Of a stretch of DNA of 64,000 bases, positions 25,962 through 37,973 are shown piece by piece. Below the pieces are notes generated by a model. The model ran no database searches. It was given only the letters and a program-made list of their open reading frames with translations, and was not told the DNA's origin. The translations under genes and the position numbers were made by a program. The DNA is from Micromonospora sp. MH99 (GTDB lineage: Bacteria; Actinomycetota; Actinomycetes; Mycobacteriales; Micromonosporaceae). Numbering within the stretch: position 1 is the stretch's first letter; each line of letters begins with the position of its first letter. Where the stretch lies: assembly GCF_021442385.1 (NCBI RefSeq), contig NZ_MUZA01000002.1, positions 124,001-188,000 on the forward strand. The letters run 5' to 3'.

Positions 25962-27160
25962 GCGACGACCTTTCCGCCCGTTTCCGGGCCCTGTGGGACG
26001 AGATCGCGCCGGTCGGACGGGACTCCGGCAGCGGCGGCTACCTGCGCTACGCGTTGACCGAGCCGGAGCAGGAGCTACGGGCCTGGTTCCGTACGCAGGC
26101 GCAGCGGCGGGGCCTGCCGGTCACCGAGGACGGCAACGGCAACCTGTTCGCCCACTGGGGTGACCCGGAGGGCGCCGACGCGGTGCTGACCGGCAGCCAC
26201 TTCGACTCGGTGCCGCACGGCGGGGCGTACGACGGGCCGCTCGGCATCGTCAGCGCGTTCCTGGCCGTGGACGAGCTGCGCGCCGCCGGCGTCACCCCCG
26301 TCCGGCCGCTGGTGCTGGGCGCGTTCGTCGAGGAGGAGGGTGCCCGTTTCGGCGTACCCTGTCTGGGCTCGCGGCTGCTCACCGGCGCGCTGGCGGCCGA
26401 CCGCGCGGCCGGCCTGCGCGACGCGGCCGGGGTGAGCTTCGCCGACGCGCTCGGCGCGGCGCCGGCGGGCGCCCGGCCGGAGCTGCTGGGCCGGTTCGGC
26501 GCCTTCGTGGAGCTGCACGTCGAGCAGGGCCGCGCGCTCCTCGATACGGACGCGCCGGTCGGGGTGGCCAGCGCGATCTGGCCGCACGGCCGCTGGCGCT
26601 TCGACGTGGTCGGCGAGGGCAACCACGCGGGTACGACCCGGATGGCCGACCGCCGCGACCCGATGCTGACCTTCGCGTTCACCGTGCTGGCGGCCAACAA
26701 GGAGGCCCGGCTGCGCGGGGCGCACGCCACAGTGGGCCGGGTCGCGGTCGAGCCCAACGCCACCAACGCGATCCCGTCGAAGGTGACCGGTTGGCTGGAC
26801 GCCCGCGCCGCCGACCCGGACACGCTGACCGGGCTTGTCGACGCGGTACGCGGCAAGCTCGCCGAGCGGGCCCGCCGCGACGGTACGGAGGTGACAGTCA
26901 CCGAGGAGTCGGTGACCCCGCTTGTCGCCTTCGACGGTGGGTTGGCCAAACGCCTGGCCACGCTGCTCGACGCGCCGGTGCTGCCGACCGGTGCGGGGCA
27001 CGACGCCGGGGTGCTCGCCGCGCACCTGCCCACCGCGATGCTCTTCGTGCGCAACCCGACCGGGGTGTCGCACTCCCCCGCCGAGGCCGCCACCGACGAC
27101 GACTGCGCCGCCGGGGTGCGCGCACTGGCCCGCGTGCTCAAGGAGCTGACATGCCGGTGA
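25958..27160 (+). CDS. M20-family amidohydrolase (AllC/carbamoylase type), probable N-formylglutamate deformylase
   Basis: Metal-dependent amidohydrolase of 400 residues with the bimetallic site of allantoate amidohydrolases and N-carbamoylases: [16 protein letters not shown] (His, Asp), VEEEGARFG (Glu), LHVEQG (His) and GAGHDAGVL (His), plus the [11 protein letters not shown] dimer/substrate motif. No other purine or hydantoin gene is nearby. It sits between hutU and hutF with overlaps on both sides. Since HutF yields N-formyl-L-glutamate and no hutG homolog is present, this enzyme is the best candidate to release formate and glutamate. That role is inference; allantoate or N-carbamoyl substrates remain possible. 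Confidence 0.85.
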
Positions 27161-28518
27161 CCCCGACGCGCTGGCTCGCCGAGTACGCCTGGCTGCCCGA
27201 TCTCGCCCAGCCCACGCCCGACGTGCTCATCGAGACCGACGCCGGGGTGATCACCGCGGTGACCGCGTTGGCCGCGCCCGGCCGGCCGAGCGCAGGTGTG
27301 GACGTGTACGCCGACGCCGTGCCGCTGCCCGGCCTGACCCTGCCCGGCCTCGCGAATGTGCACTCGCACGCCTTCCACCGGGCGCTGCGCGGGCGTACCC
27401 ACGGCGGCCGGGGCGACTTCTTCAGCTGGCGGGACCGGATGTACGCGGTGGCGGACCGGCTGGACCCGGACACCTACCTGGCGCTGGCCCGCGCCGTGTA
27501 CGCCGAGATGGCCCTCGCGGGGGTCACCTGCGTCGGCGAGTTCCACTACCTGCACCACCGACCCGACGGCGGCGCGTACGACGACCCGAACGCGATGGGG
27601 GCGGCGCTGGTCGAGGCCGCCGCGCACGCCGGCATCCGGCTCACCCTGCTGGACGCCTGCTACCTGAGCGCCGGAGTGGACGGCCGGCCGCTCGCCGGGC
27701 CGCAGCGGCGCTTCGGCGACGGCGACGCGGCCCGCTGGGCGCAGCGCGTGTCGGCGTTCGCACCGGCGGACCCGCACGTCCGGGTGGGCGCGGCCGTGCA
27801 CTCGGTGCGGGCGGTCCCCGCCGAGCAGTTGCGCACGGTCGCCGAGTGGGCCCGGGAGCGAAGCGCGCCGCTGCACGTACACCTCTCCGAGCAGCCCGCC
27901 GAGAACGACGAGTGCCGGGCCGTGCACGGGCGTACGCCCACCGCGCTGCTCGCCGAGCACGGGGTGCTCGGGCCGGACACCACAGCCGTGCACGCCACCC
28001 ACCCGACAAGCGGCGACCTGACGCTGCTCGGCGACAGCCGGACCGGGGTGTGCCTCTGCCCGACCACCGAACGCGACCTCGCCGACGGCATCGGCCCCGC
28101 CCGGCGGATGGCCGACGCGGGGATCCGGCTGAGCCTGGGCAGCGACAGCCACGCCGTGATCGACCTGTTCGAGGAGGGCCGGGCGGTGGAGCTGGACGAG
28201 CGGCTGCGCACCCGCCGCCGTGGCCACTTCACGCCGGCGGGCCTGCTGACCATGGCGACCGCCGCCGGGCACGCGGCGCTGGGCTGGGCCGACGCCGGGC
28301 GGATCGCCGTGGGCGTCCGCGCCGACCTGGTCACGGTACGACTGGACAGCGCCCGCACCGCCGGTGTGCCGCCGGTGGGGACGTTCTTCGCCGCCGGAGC
28401 GGCCGACGTCGACCAGGTGGTGGTGGACGGCCGCGTGGTGGTGGCCGAGGGCCGGCACCTGAGCGTCGACGTGCCTGCCGAGTTGTCGGCGGCCATCGAG
28501 GCGGTGATCCCCTCATGA
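27151..28518 (+). CDS. hutF: Formimidoylglutamate deiminase
   Basis: Amidohydrolase-superfamily enzyme of 455 residues that turns N-formimidoyl-L-glutamate into N-formyl-L-glutamate and ammonia. Metal ligands are visible in [14 protein letters not shown], the SVRAVP segment (AVHSVRAVP), [12 protein letters not shown] and [13 protein letters not shown] at 27151 lies 10 nt inside the end of the preceding gene, and the stop overlaps hutI (ATGA). Its presence shows that the operon uses the two-step HutF route rather than HutE/formiminotransferase. Confidence 0.94.
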   Translation: MPVTPTRWLAEYAWLPDLAQPTPDVLIETDAGVITAVTALAAPGRPSAGVDVYADAVPLPGLTLPGLANVHSHAFHRALRGRTHGGRGDFFSWRDRMYAVADRLDPDTYLALARAVYAEMALAGVTCVGEFHYLHHRPDGGAYDDPNAMGAALVEAAAHAGIRLTLLDACYLSAGVDGRPLAGPQRRFGDGDAARWAQRVSAFAPADPHVRVGAAVHSVRAVPAEQLRTVAEWARERSAPLHVHLSEQPAENDECRAVHGRTPTALLAEHGVLGPDTTAVHATHPTSGDLTLLGDSRTGVCLCPTTERDLADGIGPARRMADAGIRLSLGSDSHAVIDLFEEGRAVELDERLRTRRRGHFTPAGLLTMATAAGHAALGWADAGRIAVGVRADLVTVRLDSARTAGVPPVGTFFAAGAADVDQVVVDGRVVVAEGRHLSVDVPAELSAAIEAVIPS

Positions 28519-29699
28519 GCAGTCTGCTGGTCGACAACATCGGGGAGCTGGTCACCAACGGCGTCGGCGAGGGCCCGCTGGGCATCCGCCGCAAGGCGGC
28601 CGTGCTGATCGAGGAGGGCCGGGTGGCCTGGGTCGGGCCGGCCGCGTACGCGCCGGCCGCCGACCGGCGGATCGACGCCGGTGGCGCCGCCGTGCTGCCC
28701 GGCTTCGTGGACAGCCACGCGCACCTGGTCTTCGCCGGGGACCGGGCCGCCGAGTTCGCCGCCCGGATGGCCGGCGAGCGCTACACCGGCGGTGGCATCC
28801 GCACCACTGTCGGCGCGACCCGGGCCGCCACCGACGACGAGCTGCGGGCCACCGTGCGCCGGCTGCGCGGGGAGGCGCTGCGCCAGGGCACCACGACCAT
28901 CGAGATCAAGAGTGGGTACGGCCTGAGCGTCGCCGACGAGGCCCGCTCACTGCGGATCGCCGCCGAGAGCAGCAGCGAGACCACCTTCCTCGGCGCCCAC
29001 GTGGTGCCCCCCGAGTACGCCGACCGCCCCGACGACTACGTCGGACTCGTCTGCGGACCGATGCTTGCCGCCGCCGCGCCGCACGCCAAGTGGATCGACG
29101 TGTTCTGTGAGCGGGGCGCCTTCGACGTGGACCACGCCCGCGCCATCCTCGCCTGCGGGCAGGCCGCCGGGCTGGGCGTACGGCTGCACGCCAACCAGCT
29201 CGGCCCCGGCCCGGGCGTGCGGCTCGGGGTGGAGCTGGACGCGGCAAGCGTGGACCACTGCACCCACCTGTCGGACGCCGACATCGACGCGCTGGCCGGC
29301 ACGGCCCACAGCGACGGGTCGGGCACCCGCACGGTCGCCACCCTGCTGCCCGGCGCCGAGTTCTCCACCCGCTCGCCCTACCCGGACGCGCGCCGGCTGC
29401 TCGACGCCGGAGTCACCGTGGCCCTGGCGACGGACTGCAACCCGGGCTCGTCGTACACCTCGTCGATGCCGTTCTGCATCGCCCTCGCCGTCCGGGAGAT
29501 GCGGATGACCCCGGCGGAGGCGCTGTGGGCGGCGACCGCCGGCGGCGCACGGGCCCTGCGCCGCGACGACGTCGGCGTGCTCATCCCCGGCGCGCGGGCC
29601 GACCTGGTCGTCCTGGACGCGCCGTCCTACCTGCACCTGGCCTACCGGCCCGGTGTCCCCCTGATCCACCAGGTAATACGCAACGGAGTTCCCCAGTGA
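28515..29699 (+). CDS. hutI: Imidazolonepropionase
   Basis: Opens imidazolone-5-propionate to N-formimidoyl-L-glutamate. Metalloenzyme of 394 residues with the family motifs [52 protein letters not shown] and [12 protein letters not shown]. It overlaps hutF by 4 nt at its start, and its stop overlaps the hutH GTG (GTGA). Standard length; no anomalies seen. Confidence 0.96.
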   Translation: MSSLLVDNIGELVTNGVGEGPLGIRRKAAVLIEEGRVAWVGPAAYAPAADRRIDAGGAAVLPGFVDSHAHLVFAGDRAAEFAARMAGERYTGGGIRTTVGATRAATDDELRATVRRLRGEALRQGTTTIEIKSGYGLSVADEARSLRIAAESSSETTFLGAHVVPPEYADRPDDYVGLVCGPMLAAAAPHAKWIDVFCERGAFDVDHARAILACGQAAGLGVRLHANQLGPGPGVRLGVELDAASVDHCTHLSDADIDALAGTAHSDGSGTRTVATLLPGAEFSTRSPYPDARRLLDAGVTVALATDCNPGSSYTSSMPFCIALAVREMRMTPAEALWAATAGGARALRRDDVGVLIPGARADLVVLDAPSYLHLAYRPGVPLIHQVIRNGVPQ

Positions 29700-31234
29700 C
29701 GACCGTGATCATTCAACCCACCGGTATCACCGCCGACGACGTCCTCGCGGTCGCGCGCGGCACCGCCACGGTGTCCCTCGACCCGGCCACCCGGGACGCG
29801 ATGGCGACCAGCCGCGCGATCGTGGACGGGATCGAGGCCGCCGGGCGGCCCGTGTACGGCGTGTCGACCGGGTTCGGCGCGCTCGCGAACACGTTCGTCG
29901 CGCCGGAGCGACGGGCCGAACTGCAACACGCGCTGATCCGCTCGCACGCCGCCGGGGTGGGCGCCCCGATGCCGCGCGAGGTGGTCCGGGCCATGATGCT
30001 GCTGCGGGTCCGCTCGCTCGCCCTGGGCCGCTCCGGGGTCCGCCCGCTGGTCGCCGAGGCGCTCGTCGACCTGCTCAACCACGACATCACCCCGTGGGTG
30101 CCGGAGCACGGTTCGCTGGGCGCGTCCGGCGACCTGGCGCCGCTGGCGCACTGCGCGCTCGCGCTGCTCGGTGAGGGCTGGGTGCTCGGCCCGGACGGCG
30201 AGCGGCGCGATGCCGCCGACGCGCTGACCGCCGCCGGGCTCAAGCCGATCGACCTGGCCGCCAAGGAGGGGCTGGCGCTGATCAACGGCACCGACGGCAT
30301 GCTCGGCATGCTGTTGCTGGCCATCCACGACGCGGCGCACCTGTTCGCCATGGCGGACGTGACCGCCGCGCTGGCCATCGAGGCGATGCTCGGCTCGGAG
30401 CGGCCGTTCCTGCCCGAGCTGCACGCCATCCGTCCGCACCCCGGCCAGGCGGCGTCGGCGGCGAACATCCACCGGCTGTTGCAGGACTCCCGGGTCATGG
30501 ACTCGCACCGCGACGACCTGGCGCACGCCGTGCAGGACGCGTACTCGATGCGCTGTGCGCCACAGGTGGCCGGCGCGGCCCGGGACACCCTGGACTTCGT
30601 CCGCACGGTCGCGGCACGGGAGCTCGTGTCGGTCGTGGACAACCCGGTGGTGCTGCCCGACGGCCGGGTCGAGTCCACCGGAAACTTCCACGGCGCGCCG
30701 CTGGGCTTCGCCGCCGACTTCCTCGCCATCGCCGCCGCCGAGGTGGGCGCGATCGCCGAGCGGCGGGTGGACCGCCTGCTGGACGTGGCCCGCAACCGGG
30801 AACTGCCCGCGTTCCTCTCCCCCGACGCCGGGGTCAACTCCGGCCTGATGATCGCCCAGTACACGGCGGCCGGGATCGTCGCGGAGAACCGCCGGCTCGC
30901 CGCCCCCGCCTCGGTGGACTCGCTGCCCACCAGCGGCATGCAGGAGGACCACGTCTCGATGGGCTGGGCGGCGGCCAAGAAGCTCCGCACGGTGCTGGAC
31001 AACCTGACCAGCCTGCTCGCCGTCGAGCTGCTGGCCGGCGTACGCGGCCTGCAACTGCGCGCACCGCTGGTGCCGTCGCCGGCCGGCCGGGCCGCCGTCG
31101 CCGCCCTGGGCACGGCCGCCGGTGAACCCGGCCCGGACGTGTTCCTCGCCCCGGTGCTGGAGGCCGCCCGCGCGGTGCTGGCCGGGCCGGAGCTGCGCGC
31201 CGCCATCGAACGGGAGGTCGGCCCGCTGGGCTGA
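29696..31234 (+). CDS. hutH: Histidine ammonia-lyase
   Basis: First enzyme of histidine degradation, giving urocanate and ammonia; 512 residues. The self-made MIO prosthetic group comes from Ala-Ser-Gly in [14 protein letters not shown]. Other family segments: [45 protein letters not shown] and [14 protein letters not shown] at 29696 overlaps the hutI stop. Last gene of the operon, so the first enzyme is encoded last. A GC-rich hairpin follows. Confidence 0.97.
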   Translation: MTTVIIQPTGITADDVLAVARGTATVSLDPATRDAMATSRAIVDGIEAAGRPVYGVSTGFGALANTFVAPERRAELQHALIRSHAAGVGAPMPREVVRAMMLLRVRSLALGRSGVRPLVAEALVDLLNHDITPWVPEHGSLGASGDLAPLAHCALALLGEGWVLGPDGERRDAADALTAAGLKPIDLAAKEGLALINGTDGMLGMLLLAIHDAAHLFAMADVTAALAIEAMLGSERPFLPELHAIRPHPGQAASAANIHRLLQDSRVMDSHRDDLAHAVQDAYSMRCAPQVAGAARDTLDFVRTVAARELVSVVDNPVVLPDGRVESTGNFHGAPLGFAADFLAIAAAEVGAIAERRVDRLLDVARNRELPAFLSPDAGVNSGLMIAQYTAAGIVAENRRLAAPASVDSLPTSGMQEDHVSMGWAAAKKLRTVLDNLTSLLAVELLAGVRGLQLRAPLVPSPAGRAAVAALGTAAGEPGPDVFLAPVLEAARAVLAGPELRAAIEREVGPLG

Positions 31235-31252
31235 CCTCCGCGGGTCGCTGTC

Positions 31253-31277
31253 GCCCGCCGCGGGTCAGGCGGCGGGC
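31253..31277. terminator. GC hairpin between convergent hutH and rdgB
   Basis: GCCCGCCGC (31253-31261) pairs with GCGGCGGGC (31269-31277) around a 7-nt loop. The right arm is part of the duplicated rdgB 3' end described separately. Confidence 0.55.
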
Positions 31278-31319
31278 GGCAGCACCTCAACGATCGTCAG
31301 GCGGCGGGCGGCAGCACCT
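31264..31319 (-). repeat. Duplicated rdgB 3' end (24 bp, period 32)
   Basis: The 24-bp segment 31264-31287 is an exact copy of 31296-31319, which holds the last codons and stop of rdgB (reading VLPPA then stop). The second copy lies downstream of the real stop, 8 bp away from it. It looks like a tandem duplication by replication slippage. Confidence 0.85.
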
Positions 31320-31914
31320 TCGCGACGAGCTTGGCCAGCTCGCGCAGCGCCTTGCCCCGGTGACTGATGGCGTCCTTCTCCGCCGGGGTCAGCTCCGCGT
31401 TGGTCCGGTCCTGTCCGTCGCCCAGGAAGATCGGGTCGTAGCCGAAGCCGCCGTCGCCGCGCGGCGCGCGCAGCACCCGGCCGGACTGCCGGCCGTCGAC
31501 CAGGTGCTCCTTGCCGCCGGGCAGCACCAGCGCCACAGTGCAGACGAAGGACGCGGCCCGGTGCTCGTCCGGCACGTCGGCGATCTGGTCCAGCACCAGC
31601 TGAAGGTTGGCCCGGTCGTCGCCGTGCTGGCCGGACCAGCGGGCGCTGAACACCCCCGGCATGCCGTTGAGCGCGTCGACTGCGAGCCCGGAGTCGTCGG
31701 CGATGGTCGGCAGCCCGCTCTGCCGGCAGCCCTCCCGCGCCTTGATCAGCGCGTTCTCGCCGAAGGTCAGGCCGGTCTCCGGCAGCTCCGCGTACTGCTC
31801 GACGTCGTCCAGCCCGAGCAGGGCGATCCGGTGCGCGCCGAGCGCGCCGTCCAGGATCCGCTGAAGCTCCACCAGCTTCTTACGGTTACGGGTGGCGAGC
31901 AGGACCTTGTTCAT
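31297..31914 (-). CDS. rdgB: XTP/dITP diphosphatase (nucleoside-triphosphate house-cleaning)
   Basis: Ham1/RdgB-family pyrophosphatase of 205 residues that removes ITP and XTP from the nucleotide pool. Motifs: [13 protein letters not shown] at the start, [30 protein letters not shown] (metal and substrate site), GVFSARWSG, and GFGYDPIF near the end with [13 protein letters not shown] at 31914 overlaps the rph stop by 4 nt (ATGA); a longer frame to 31953 lacks similarity. Forms the usual actinobacterial rph-rdgB pair. Confidence 0.96.
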   Translation of the reverse strand: MNKVLLATRNRKKLVELQRILDGALGAHRIALLGLDDVEQYAELPETGLTFGENALIKAREGCRQSGLPTIADDSGLAVDALNGMPGVFSARWSGQHGDDRANLQLVLDQIADVPDEHRAASFVCTVALVLPGGKEHLVDGRQSGRVLRAPRGDGGFGYDPIFLGDGQDRTNAELTPAEKDAISHRGKALRELAKLVAKVLPPAA

Positions 31915-32636
31915 GCGAGTGCCTTCCGCTGGGCTTCGGCCAGATCCGCGCACCCGGCCACGGCCAGGTCGAGCAGGCTGTCGAGCTGGTCGCGGGCGAA
32001 CACGCCCGCCTCACCGGTGCCCTGCACCTCGACGAAGTCGCCCGCGCCGGTGCACACCACGTTCATGTCCACCTCGGCGGCCACGTCCTCCTCGTAGCAG
32101 AGGTCGAGCCGGGCCTCCCCCGCGATGATCCCCACGCTGACCGCCGCCACCGAACGGTGCATCACCTTCTCCGGCTTGCCAGCGAGGGCCTTGCGGGCGG
32201 CCAGCCAGCCCACCGCGTCGTGCAGCGCCACGTACGCGCCGGTGATCGCGGCCGTGCGCGTGCCACCGTCGGCCTGGAGCACGTCGCAGTCGAGCACTAC
32301 CGAGTTCTCGCCGAGCGCCTTGAGGTCGATGCTGGCCCGCAGGCTGCGGCCGATCAGCCGGGAGATCTCGTGGGTACGCCCACCGACCCGCCCCTTGATG
32401 CTCTCCCGGTCCGAGCGGGTGTTGGTGGCCCGGGGCAGCATCGCGTACTCGGCGGTCACCCAGCCGAGCCCGGAGCCCTTGCGCCAGCGGGGCACGCCCT
32501 CGGTGACGCTCGCCGCGCAGAGCACCCGGGTGCCGCCGAACTCGACGAGCACCGAGCCCTCCGGATGGGTGCTCCAGCCCCGGGTCAGGGTCACCGGTCG
32601 GAGTTGAGAGGGCCCTCGCCCGTCAGGTCGCGCCAT
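31911..32636 (-). CDS. rph: Ribonuclease PH
   Basis: Phosphate-dependent 3'-5' exoribonuclease that trims tRNA 3' ends, 241 residues. Family segments: [15 protein letters not shown] at the start, [64 protein letters not shown] and [20 protein letters not shown] at 32636 chosen because TAGGGT stands 7 nt upstream (leaderless promoter) and the conserved start fits. Co-transcribed with rdgB. Confidence 0.96.
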   Translation of the reverse strand: MARPDGRGPSQLRPVTLTRGWSTHPEGSVLVEFGGTRVLCAASVTEGVPRWRKGSGLGWVTAEYAMLPRATNTRSDRESIKGRVGGRTHEISRLIGRSLRASIDLKALGENSVVLDCDVLQADGGTRTAAITGAYVALHDAVGWLAARKALAGKPEKVMHRSVAAVSVGIIAGEARLDLCYEEDVAAEVDMNVVCTGAGDFVEVQGTGEAGVFARDQLDSLLDLAVAGCADLAEAQRKALA

Positions 32637-32643
32637 GCCCTGC

Positions 32644-32649
32644 ACCCTA
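32644..32649 (-). promoter_or_regulatory. Candidate -10 box, rph (leaderless)
   Basis: TAGGGT on the minus strand ends 7 nt before the rph ATG. It overlaps the last codon of the upstream glycosyltransferase gene. Confidence 0.45.
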
Positions 32650-33816
32650 TGCGGTGCGGCGATCCGCTTCGCCCTGGGTGTCCCGAGCAGTGTCCGCGTC
32701 GTGCACCCGCAGGAATCCGGCGACCGCCGCCGGCCAGCCGAACTCCTGTGCCCGGGCCCGGGCGGCCCGCCGCCGCGCGGCCTCCGGCCGGGCCACGAGG
32801 CGGGTCACGGCCTCGGCCATCGACGCCCCGGAGCCGTACGCGGCGATCCCGGCCGAGCCGACCACCTCGGGCAACGCGCTCGCGGCGTTCACCACCACCG
32901 GGGTGCCGCAGGCCAACGCCTCCAGCCCGGCGAGGCCGAAGGTCTCCACCGGGCCGGGCGCGAGCACCACGTCCGCGCTGGCGAGCAGCGCGGCCACCGC
33001 CGCCCGGTCGGGCAGGTGACCGGTGAACGTGACTGGCAGGCCGGCGGCCCGGCGGGCCAGCGACGCCCGCAACGGCCCGTCCCCGGCCAGCACCAGCACC
33101 GCCGGCACGCCCGAGCGGCGCAGCTCGGCGAGGGCTTCGACCGCCAGCTCCGGCCGCTTCTCCGGAGACAACCTGGCGCAGTGTACGAGCAGCAGTTCGG
33201 TCGGGTCGGCGTAGCGCTCCCGCATCGCCGGGTCGACCCGGTCGGGGTGGAAGGTGTCCAGGTCCACCCCGAGCGACACGAGATCCACGTTGTCGGCGCC
33301 GATGCGGTCGAACTCCTCGGCCGCCCACCGGGTCGTGCACACGATCCGGTCGTACGCCCGGCTGGTGGCCCGGTTGAGCCGGTCCGCGACCGGCCGCCGC
33401 AGCACGTCCGGCACACCCCACTGGCCGAGCAGCCCGGTCAGCGACTCGTGCGAGACCATCACCGACGGCACCCCGTGCGCCTTCGCCCAGTTCCCCGTCC
33501 AGCGCAGCGACGACCTGTCGGACACCTCCAGCCGGTCCGGCGCCAGCTCGGCGAGCACCCGGGCCAGCCGACGCCGACCAACCAGCAGCCGGTAGCCGCC
33601 GGTGCCGGGCAGCTCCACGCCGGGCAGGGTCACCACCCGACCCCACGGGTGCCACTCGTGTGCGTCGCGTCGACCGGGCACCACCAGCACCGGATCGTGC
33701 CCCGCCGCGCGGTAGCCCTCGCCGAGGTGGCGCAGCGCGGTGCGCAGGCCACCGGAGCGCGCGGTCACGAAGTTCGCGAGCCGGACGATCCGCAGCCCGC
33801 CGGCCGTCCCCGTCAC
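32647..33816 (-). CDS. Family 4 glycosyltransferase
   Basis: GT-B retaining glycosyltransferase of 389 residues, probably a mannosyltransferase of lipoglycan or glycolipid synthesis. The C-terminal donor domain shows [51 protein letters not shown] and the E-x7-E motif [27 protein letters not shown] at 33816 overlaps the stop of the next upstream gene (GTGA), so both GT4 genes form a unit. The acceptor is unknown; a role with phosphatidylinositol mannosides is only suggested by family. Confidence 0.87.
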   Translation of the reverse strand: MTGTAGGLRIVRLANFVTARSGGLRTALRHLGEGYRAAGHDPVLVVPGRRDAHEWHPWGRVVTLPGVELPGTGGYRLLVGRRRLARVLAELAPDRLEVSDRSSLRWTGNWAKAHGVPSVMVSHESLTGLLGQWGVPDVLRRPVADRLNRATSRAYDRIVCTTRWAAEEFDRIGADNVDLVSLGVDLDTFHPDRVDPAMRERYADPTELLLVHCARLSPEKRPELAVEALAELRRSGVPAVLVLAGDGPLRASLARRAAGLPVTFTGHLPDRAAVAALLASADVVLAPGPVETFGLAGLEALACGTPVVVNAASALPEVVGSAGIAAYGSGASMAEAVTRLVARPEAARRRAARARAQEFGWPAAVAGFLRVHDADTARDTQGEADRRTA

Positions 33817-34958
33817 GACGCGGCCGGCAGGCCCACGGTGGCACCCTGGGCGCGTACCGCCCGGTAGTGGCCGACCAGCTCGTCGCCGACGGCCGCCCAA
33901 CTGCGTCGGCGGACCGCGGCCCGGGCGGCCACCCCGTACGCCCGCCGCCGGTCGGCGTCCCCGGTGAGCTCGGCTACCGCGGCGGCGAGGGCGTCGCCGT
34001 CGGCCGGCGGGACCAGCAGCCCGGTCGTTCCCGAGTCGACCAGATCGACCGGCCCGCCACTGGCCGGCGCGACCACCGGCACCCCGGAGGCCAGCGCCTC
34101 CTGGAGGGTCTGGCCGAAGGTCTCGTGCGGCCCGGTGTGCACGAACACGTCCAGGCTGGCGTAGAGCCGGGCCAGGTCCTCGCCGTGCTGCACCCCCAGG
34201 AAGTCCACCCCCGGCAGCGCCCGGGTCAGCTGGCGGCGGGCGGGGCCGTCGCCGGCCACCACGACCCGCACGCCCGGCAGCCGGGACGTCGCCGCGAGCA
34301 GCTCCACCCGCTTCTCCGGGGCCAGCCGGCCGACGTAGCCGACCAGCAGCTCCCCGCCGGGGGCCAGCCGACGCCGCAGGTCGTCGCACCGCTTGGCCGG
34401 ATCGAACCGGACGGCGTCCACGCCCCGGCCCCACAGCCAGATCCGCTGCACCCCGTTGGCGATCAGGTCGGCGGCCGCCCGGGTCGACGGCGCGAGGGTC
34501 CGCTGCGCCAGATTGTGGATCTCCCGAAGTCGTCGCCACGCGGCGGCCTCACCCCAGCTCACCCGGTACGCCCTGGCGTAGGCCGCCACGTCGGTCTGGT
34601 ACACCGCCACCATGGGCAGCCCGTACCGGCTGGCGAGGGTTGCCGCGCGGGCGCCGAGGATGAACGGACTGGCCAGGTGCACCACGTCGGGCGCGGCCGA
34701 CAGCAACGCCCCCGCCAGCCGGGTGGTGGTCGGCACGCCCAGCCGGAAACCCTGGTAACGGGGCAACGGCACGCTCGGGATGCGCACCACCGGGTACGGC
34801 AACCCCTCGATGTCCCGCCCTGCCGCCCCGGGCGGTGCGGGTGCGATGACCACCGGTTCGTGGCCCCGGGCCAGCAGGTGCTCCGCCGTGCGCACCACGG
34901 AGTGCGCGACGCCGTTCACGTCCGGCGGGAACGACTCGGTCACGATGGCGATCCGCAT
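33813..34958 (-). CDS. Family 4 glycosyltransferase (MgtA/PimB-like)
   Basis: GT-B glycosyltransferase of 381 residues. The start MRIAIVTESFPPDVNGVAHS with the VxTES-PP-NGV pattern is typical of the alpha-mannosyltransferases that modify glycolipids in actinobacteria. Donor-domain segments: GYVGRLAPEKRVELL, VVAGDGPARRQL, GVQHGEDLARLYASLDVFVHTGPHETFGQTLQEALASGVPVVAP. ATG at 34958 chosen by this conserved start. It precedes and overlaps the other GT4 gene; donor is probably GDP-mannose (family knowledge). Confidence 0.88.
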   Translation of the reverse strand: MRIAIVTESFPPDVNGVAHSVVRTAEHLLARGHEPVVIAPAPPGAAGRDIEGLPYPVVRIPSVPLPRYQGFRLGVPTTTRLAGALLSAAPDVVHLASPFILGARAATLASRYGLPMVAVYQTDVAAYARAYRVSWGEAAAWRRLREIHNLAQRTLAPSTRAAADLIANGVQRIWLWGRGVDAVRFDPAKRCDDLRRRLAPGGELLVGYVGRLAPEKRVELLAATSRLPGVRVVVAGDGPARRQLTRALPGVDFLGVQHGEDLARLYASLDVFVHTGPHETFGQTLQEALASGVPVVAPASGGPVDLVDSGTTGLLVPPADGDALAAAVAELTGDADRRRAYGVAARAAVRRRSWAAVGDELVGHYRAVRAQGATVGLPAAS

Positions 34959-35047
34959 GCCCACACCGTGCTGGTGCCACGGGTGCCCCAGGCGACCAGC
35001 CGCTGACCGGCCGGCGAACAGTACGGCACAACACCGCCGCGAGGCGG

Positions 35048-35791
35048 TCAGATGTCGTAGCTGGCGCCGGCCCGGACCACCTCGAGTGGGCCGGTGTACG
35101 CGGCGGCAGCCGACTCCAACGTGTGCGCCTCGCTGCCCCACGCCGCGACCAGGTGAGTGAGCAGCAGCCGCCCCACCACCGCCTTGGTCGCCGTCTCGCC
35201 CGCCTCCCGGCCGGTCAGGTGCAGGTCCGGAGGATTGTCCACGCCGTCGAGGTAGCTGGCCTCGCACAGGAACACGTCGGCGTTCTGGGCCAGGCGCAGC
35301 AACGCGTCGCAGGGCGCGGTGTCCGACGAGTAGCACAGCGACCGACCGCCGTGCTCCAACCGCACGCCGTACGTCTCGACGGGATGGTTGACCCGGTCGA
35401 CGGTGACGGTGAACGGCCCGATCGGGAACGTGCCCGGCTGCAACGCGTAGAACTGGTAGACGTCCTCCACCGTGCCGTCGTCGCCGTAGGCGGCGCTGAG
35501 CCGGTCCGGTGCGCCGGAGGGCGCGTACACCGGCAACGGCGGGTAGGGGCCGTCCGGGGCGTACCGGCGGACCACCACGTACGACGCGGCGTCGAGGATG
35601 TGGTCACAGTGCAGGTGGGTCAGCAGGATCGCGTCGGGGGCGTGCAGCCCCACGTAGCGTTGGAGGCTGGACAGCGACCCCGAGCCGAAGTCGACCAGGA
35701 GGCGGAAGCCGTCCGCCTCGACGAGATAGGCGGAGCACGGCGACTCGGGGCCGGGGAAGCTACCGGCACACCCCAGGACAGTCAGTCGCAT
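35048..35791 (-). CDS. MBL-fold metallohydrolase (RNase Z-like)
   Basis: Metallo-beta-lactamase-fold protein of 247 residues. The metal motif is LLTHLHCDHILD (HxHxDH with Cys in place of a variable residue), preceded by LLVDFGSGSLSSL, and followed by HPVETYGVRLEHGGRSLCYSSDTAPCDALL and LLLTHL. This pattern fits ribonuclease Z-like and cyclic-nucleotide phosphodiesterase relatives found next to rph/murI genes in actinobacteria. Substrate cannot be named. It is 216 bp after... the cysM gene on the same strand, with a separate promoter region that holds a 16-bp palindrome. Confidence 0.88.
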   Translation of the reverse strand: MRLTVLGCAGSFPGPESPCSAYLVEADGFRLLVDFGSGSLSSLQRYVGLHAPDAILLTHLHCDHILDAASYVVVRRYAPDGPYPPLPVYAPSGAPDRLSAAYGDDGTVEDVYQFYALQPGTFPIGPFTVTVDRVNHPVETYGVRLEHGGRSLCYSSDTAPCDALLRLAQNADVFLCEASYLDGVDNPPDLHLTGREAGETATKAVVGRLLLTHLVAAWGSEAHTLESAAAAYTGPLEVVRAGASYDI

Positions 35792-35923
35792 CGGGTCGTC
35801 TCGCTGTCACTGTCAGTAGCAGCCATGCCGGCGGTCGTCCCGGCAATGATCTCTACCGACGCGTACGCCACGCTGCGCAGCCTACGCTGGGGTGCCCGAG
35901 GACAAGAATCATCCGTTGGAAGT

Positions 35924-35939
35924 TGTCACGAACGTGACA
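35924..35939. promoter_or_regulatory. Sixteen-bp palindrome, candidate operator
   Basis: TGTCACG-AA-CGTGACA is a perfect inverted repeat in the 224-bp gap between cysM and the MBL gene, 133 bp before the MBL start. The shape fits a dimeric regulator, but I cannot name one. Confidence 0.45.
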
Positions 35940-36015
35940 CCCGCTCACAGCCCAGGTGCGACAAACGGGCCATCGACGCGTACGCCGGCGGCCCGTTCGC
36001 GCAAGACCCCTGCGA

Positions 36016-37364
<1,349 letters not shown>

Positions 37365-37432
37365 GATGTCGTGCTCCTCAAACGGGTGTGCCAACGGTGA
37401 CGGGACGGAGAACGGGTGCGAACGCTGACGGG

Positions 37433-37921
37433 TCAGCGGCCGGAACACTCGTAGTCGACCGTCGCCGGGCTCTGCCCGAACATGTAGGACTGCACGGCGT
37501 GCGGGTCGATTCCGGCCTCCACGATCTGGACCGGCTCCTCGGTCACCACGCCGTCGACGATCCGGAACGACCGGATCTCCTCCGAGTCGGGCTCACGGGT
37601 CGAGACGAGCAGGTAGTGCGCGCCCGGCTCGCCGGCGAAGGACACATCCGTCCGGGACGGGTACGCCTCGGTGGCGGTGTGCGAGTGGTAGATGACCACG
37701 GGCTCCTCGTCCCGGTCGTCCATCTCCCGCCACACCCGCAGATGCTCCATCGAGTCGAACTCGTAGAAGGTCATCGACCGGGCGGCATTGTCCATCGGGA
37801 TGTGCCGGGTCGGGGTGTCGCTGCCGACGGCACCGGCGACGACGCCGCACGCCTCGTCGGGGTGGTCCCGGCGCGCGTGGGCGACGATCGCGTCAATGAT
37901 CGACCGGTCGATGCTCAGCAC
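37433..37921 (-). CDS. mec: CysO-cysteine peptidase, JAMM/MPN+ metalloprotease
   Basis: Zinc protease of about 162 residues that releases cysteine from the CysO-cysteine adduct. The JAMM motif is complete: EACGVVAG (catalytic Glu), then VIYHSHTATEAYPSRTD (H-x-H-x10-D with Ser). GTG at 37921 is preferred because TAGGCT (minus 37934-37929) stands 7 nt upstream as a leaderless -10; GTG at 37927 would add Met-His. It is 68 bp upstream of cysO. By analogy with JAMM enzymes that trim carrier proteins (QbsD in thioquinolobactin synthesis) it may also remove the CysO tail seen here. Confidence 0.94.
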   Translation of the reverse strand: MLSIDRSIIDAIVAHARRDHPDEACGVVAGAVGSDTPTRHIPMDNAARSMTFYEFDSMEHLRVWREMDDRDEEPVVIYHSHTATEAYPSRTDVSFAGEPGAHYLLVSTREPDSEEIRSFRIVDGVVTEEPVQIVEAGIDPHAVQSYMFGQSPATVDYECSGR

Positions 37922-37973
37922 GTGCACCAGCCTAACGCCTAGTGGGCGGGCCCTGAAGTGGTGCCGGTCACGC

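Noticed and set aside
37933..37973. Missing peptidase gene between aosR and mec (an S58-type peptidase lies here in mycobacteria)
   Set aside because: The gap is only about 50 bp and no remnant is visible; the gene is simply absent from this position.
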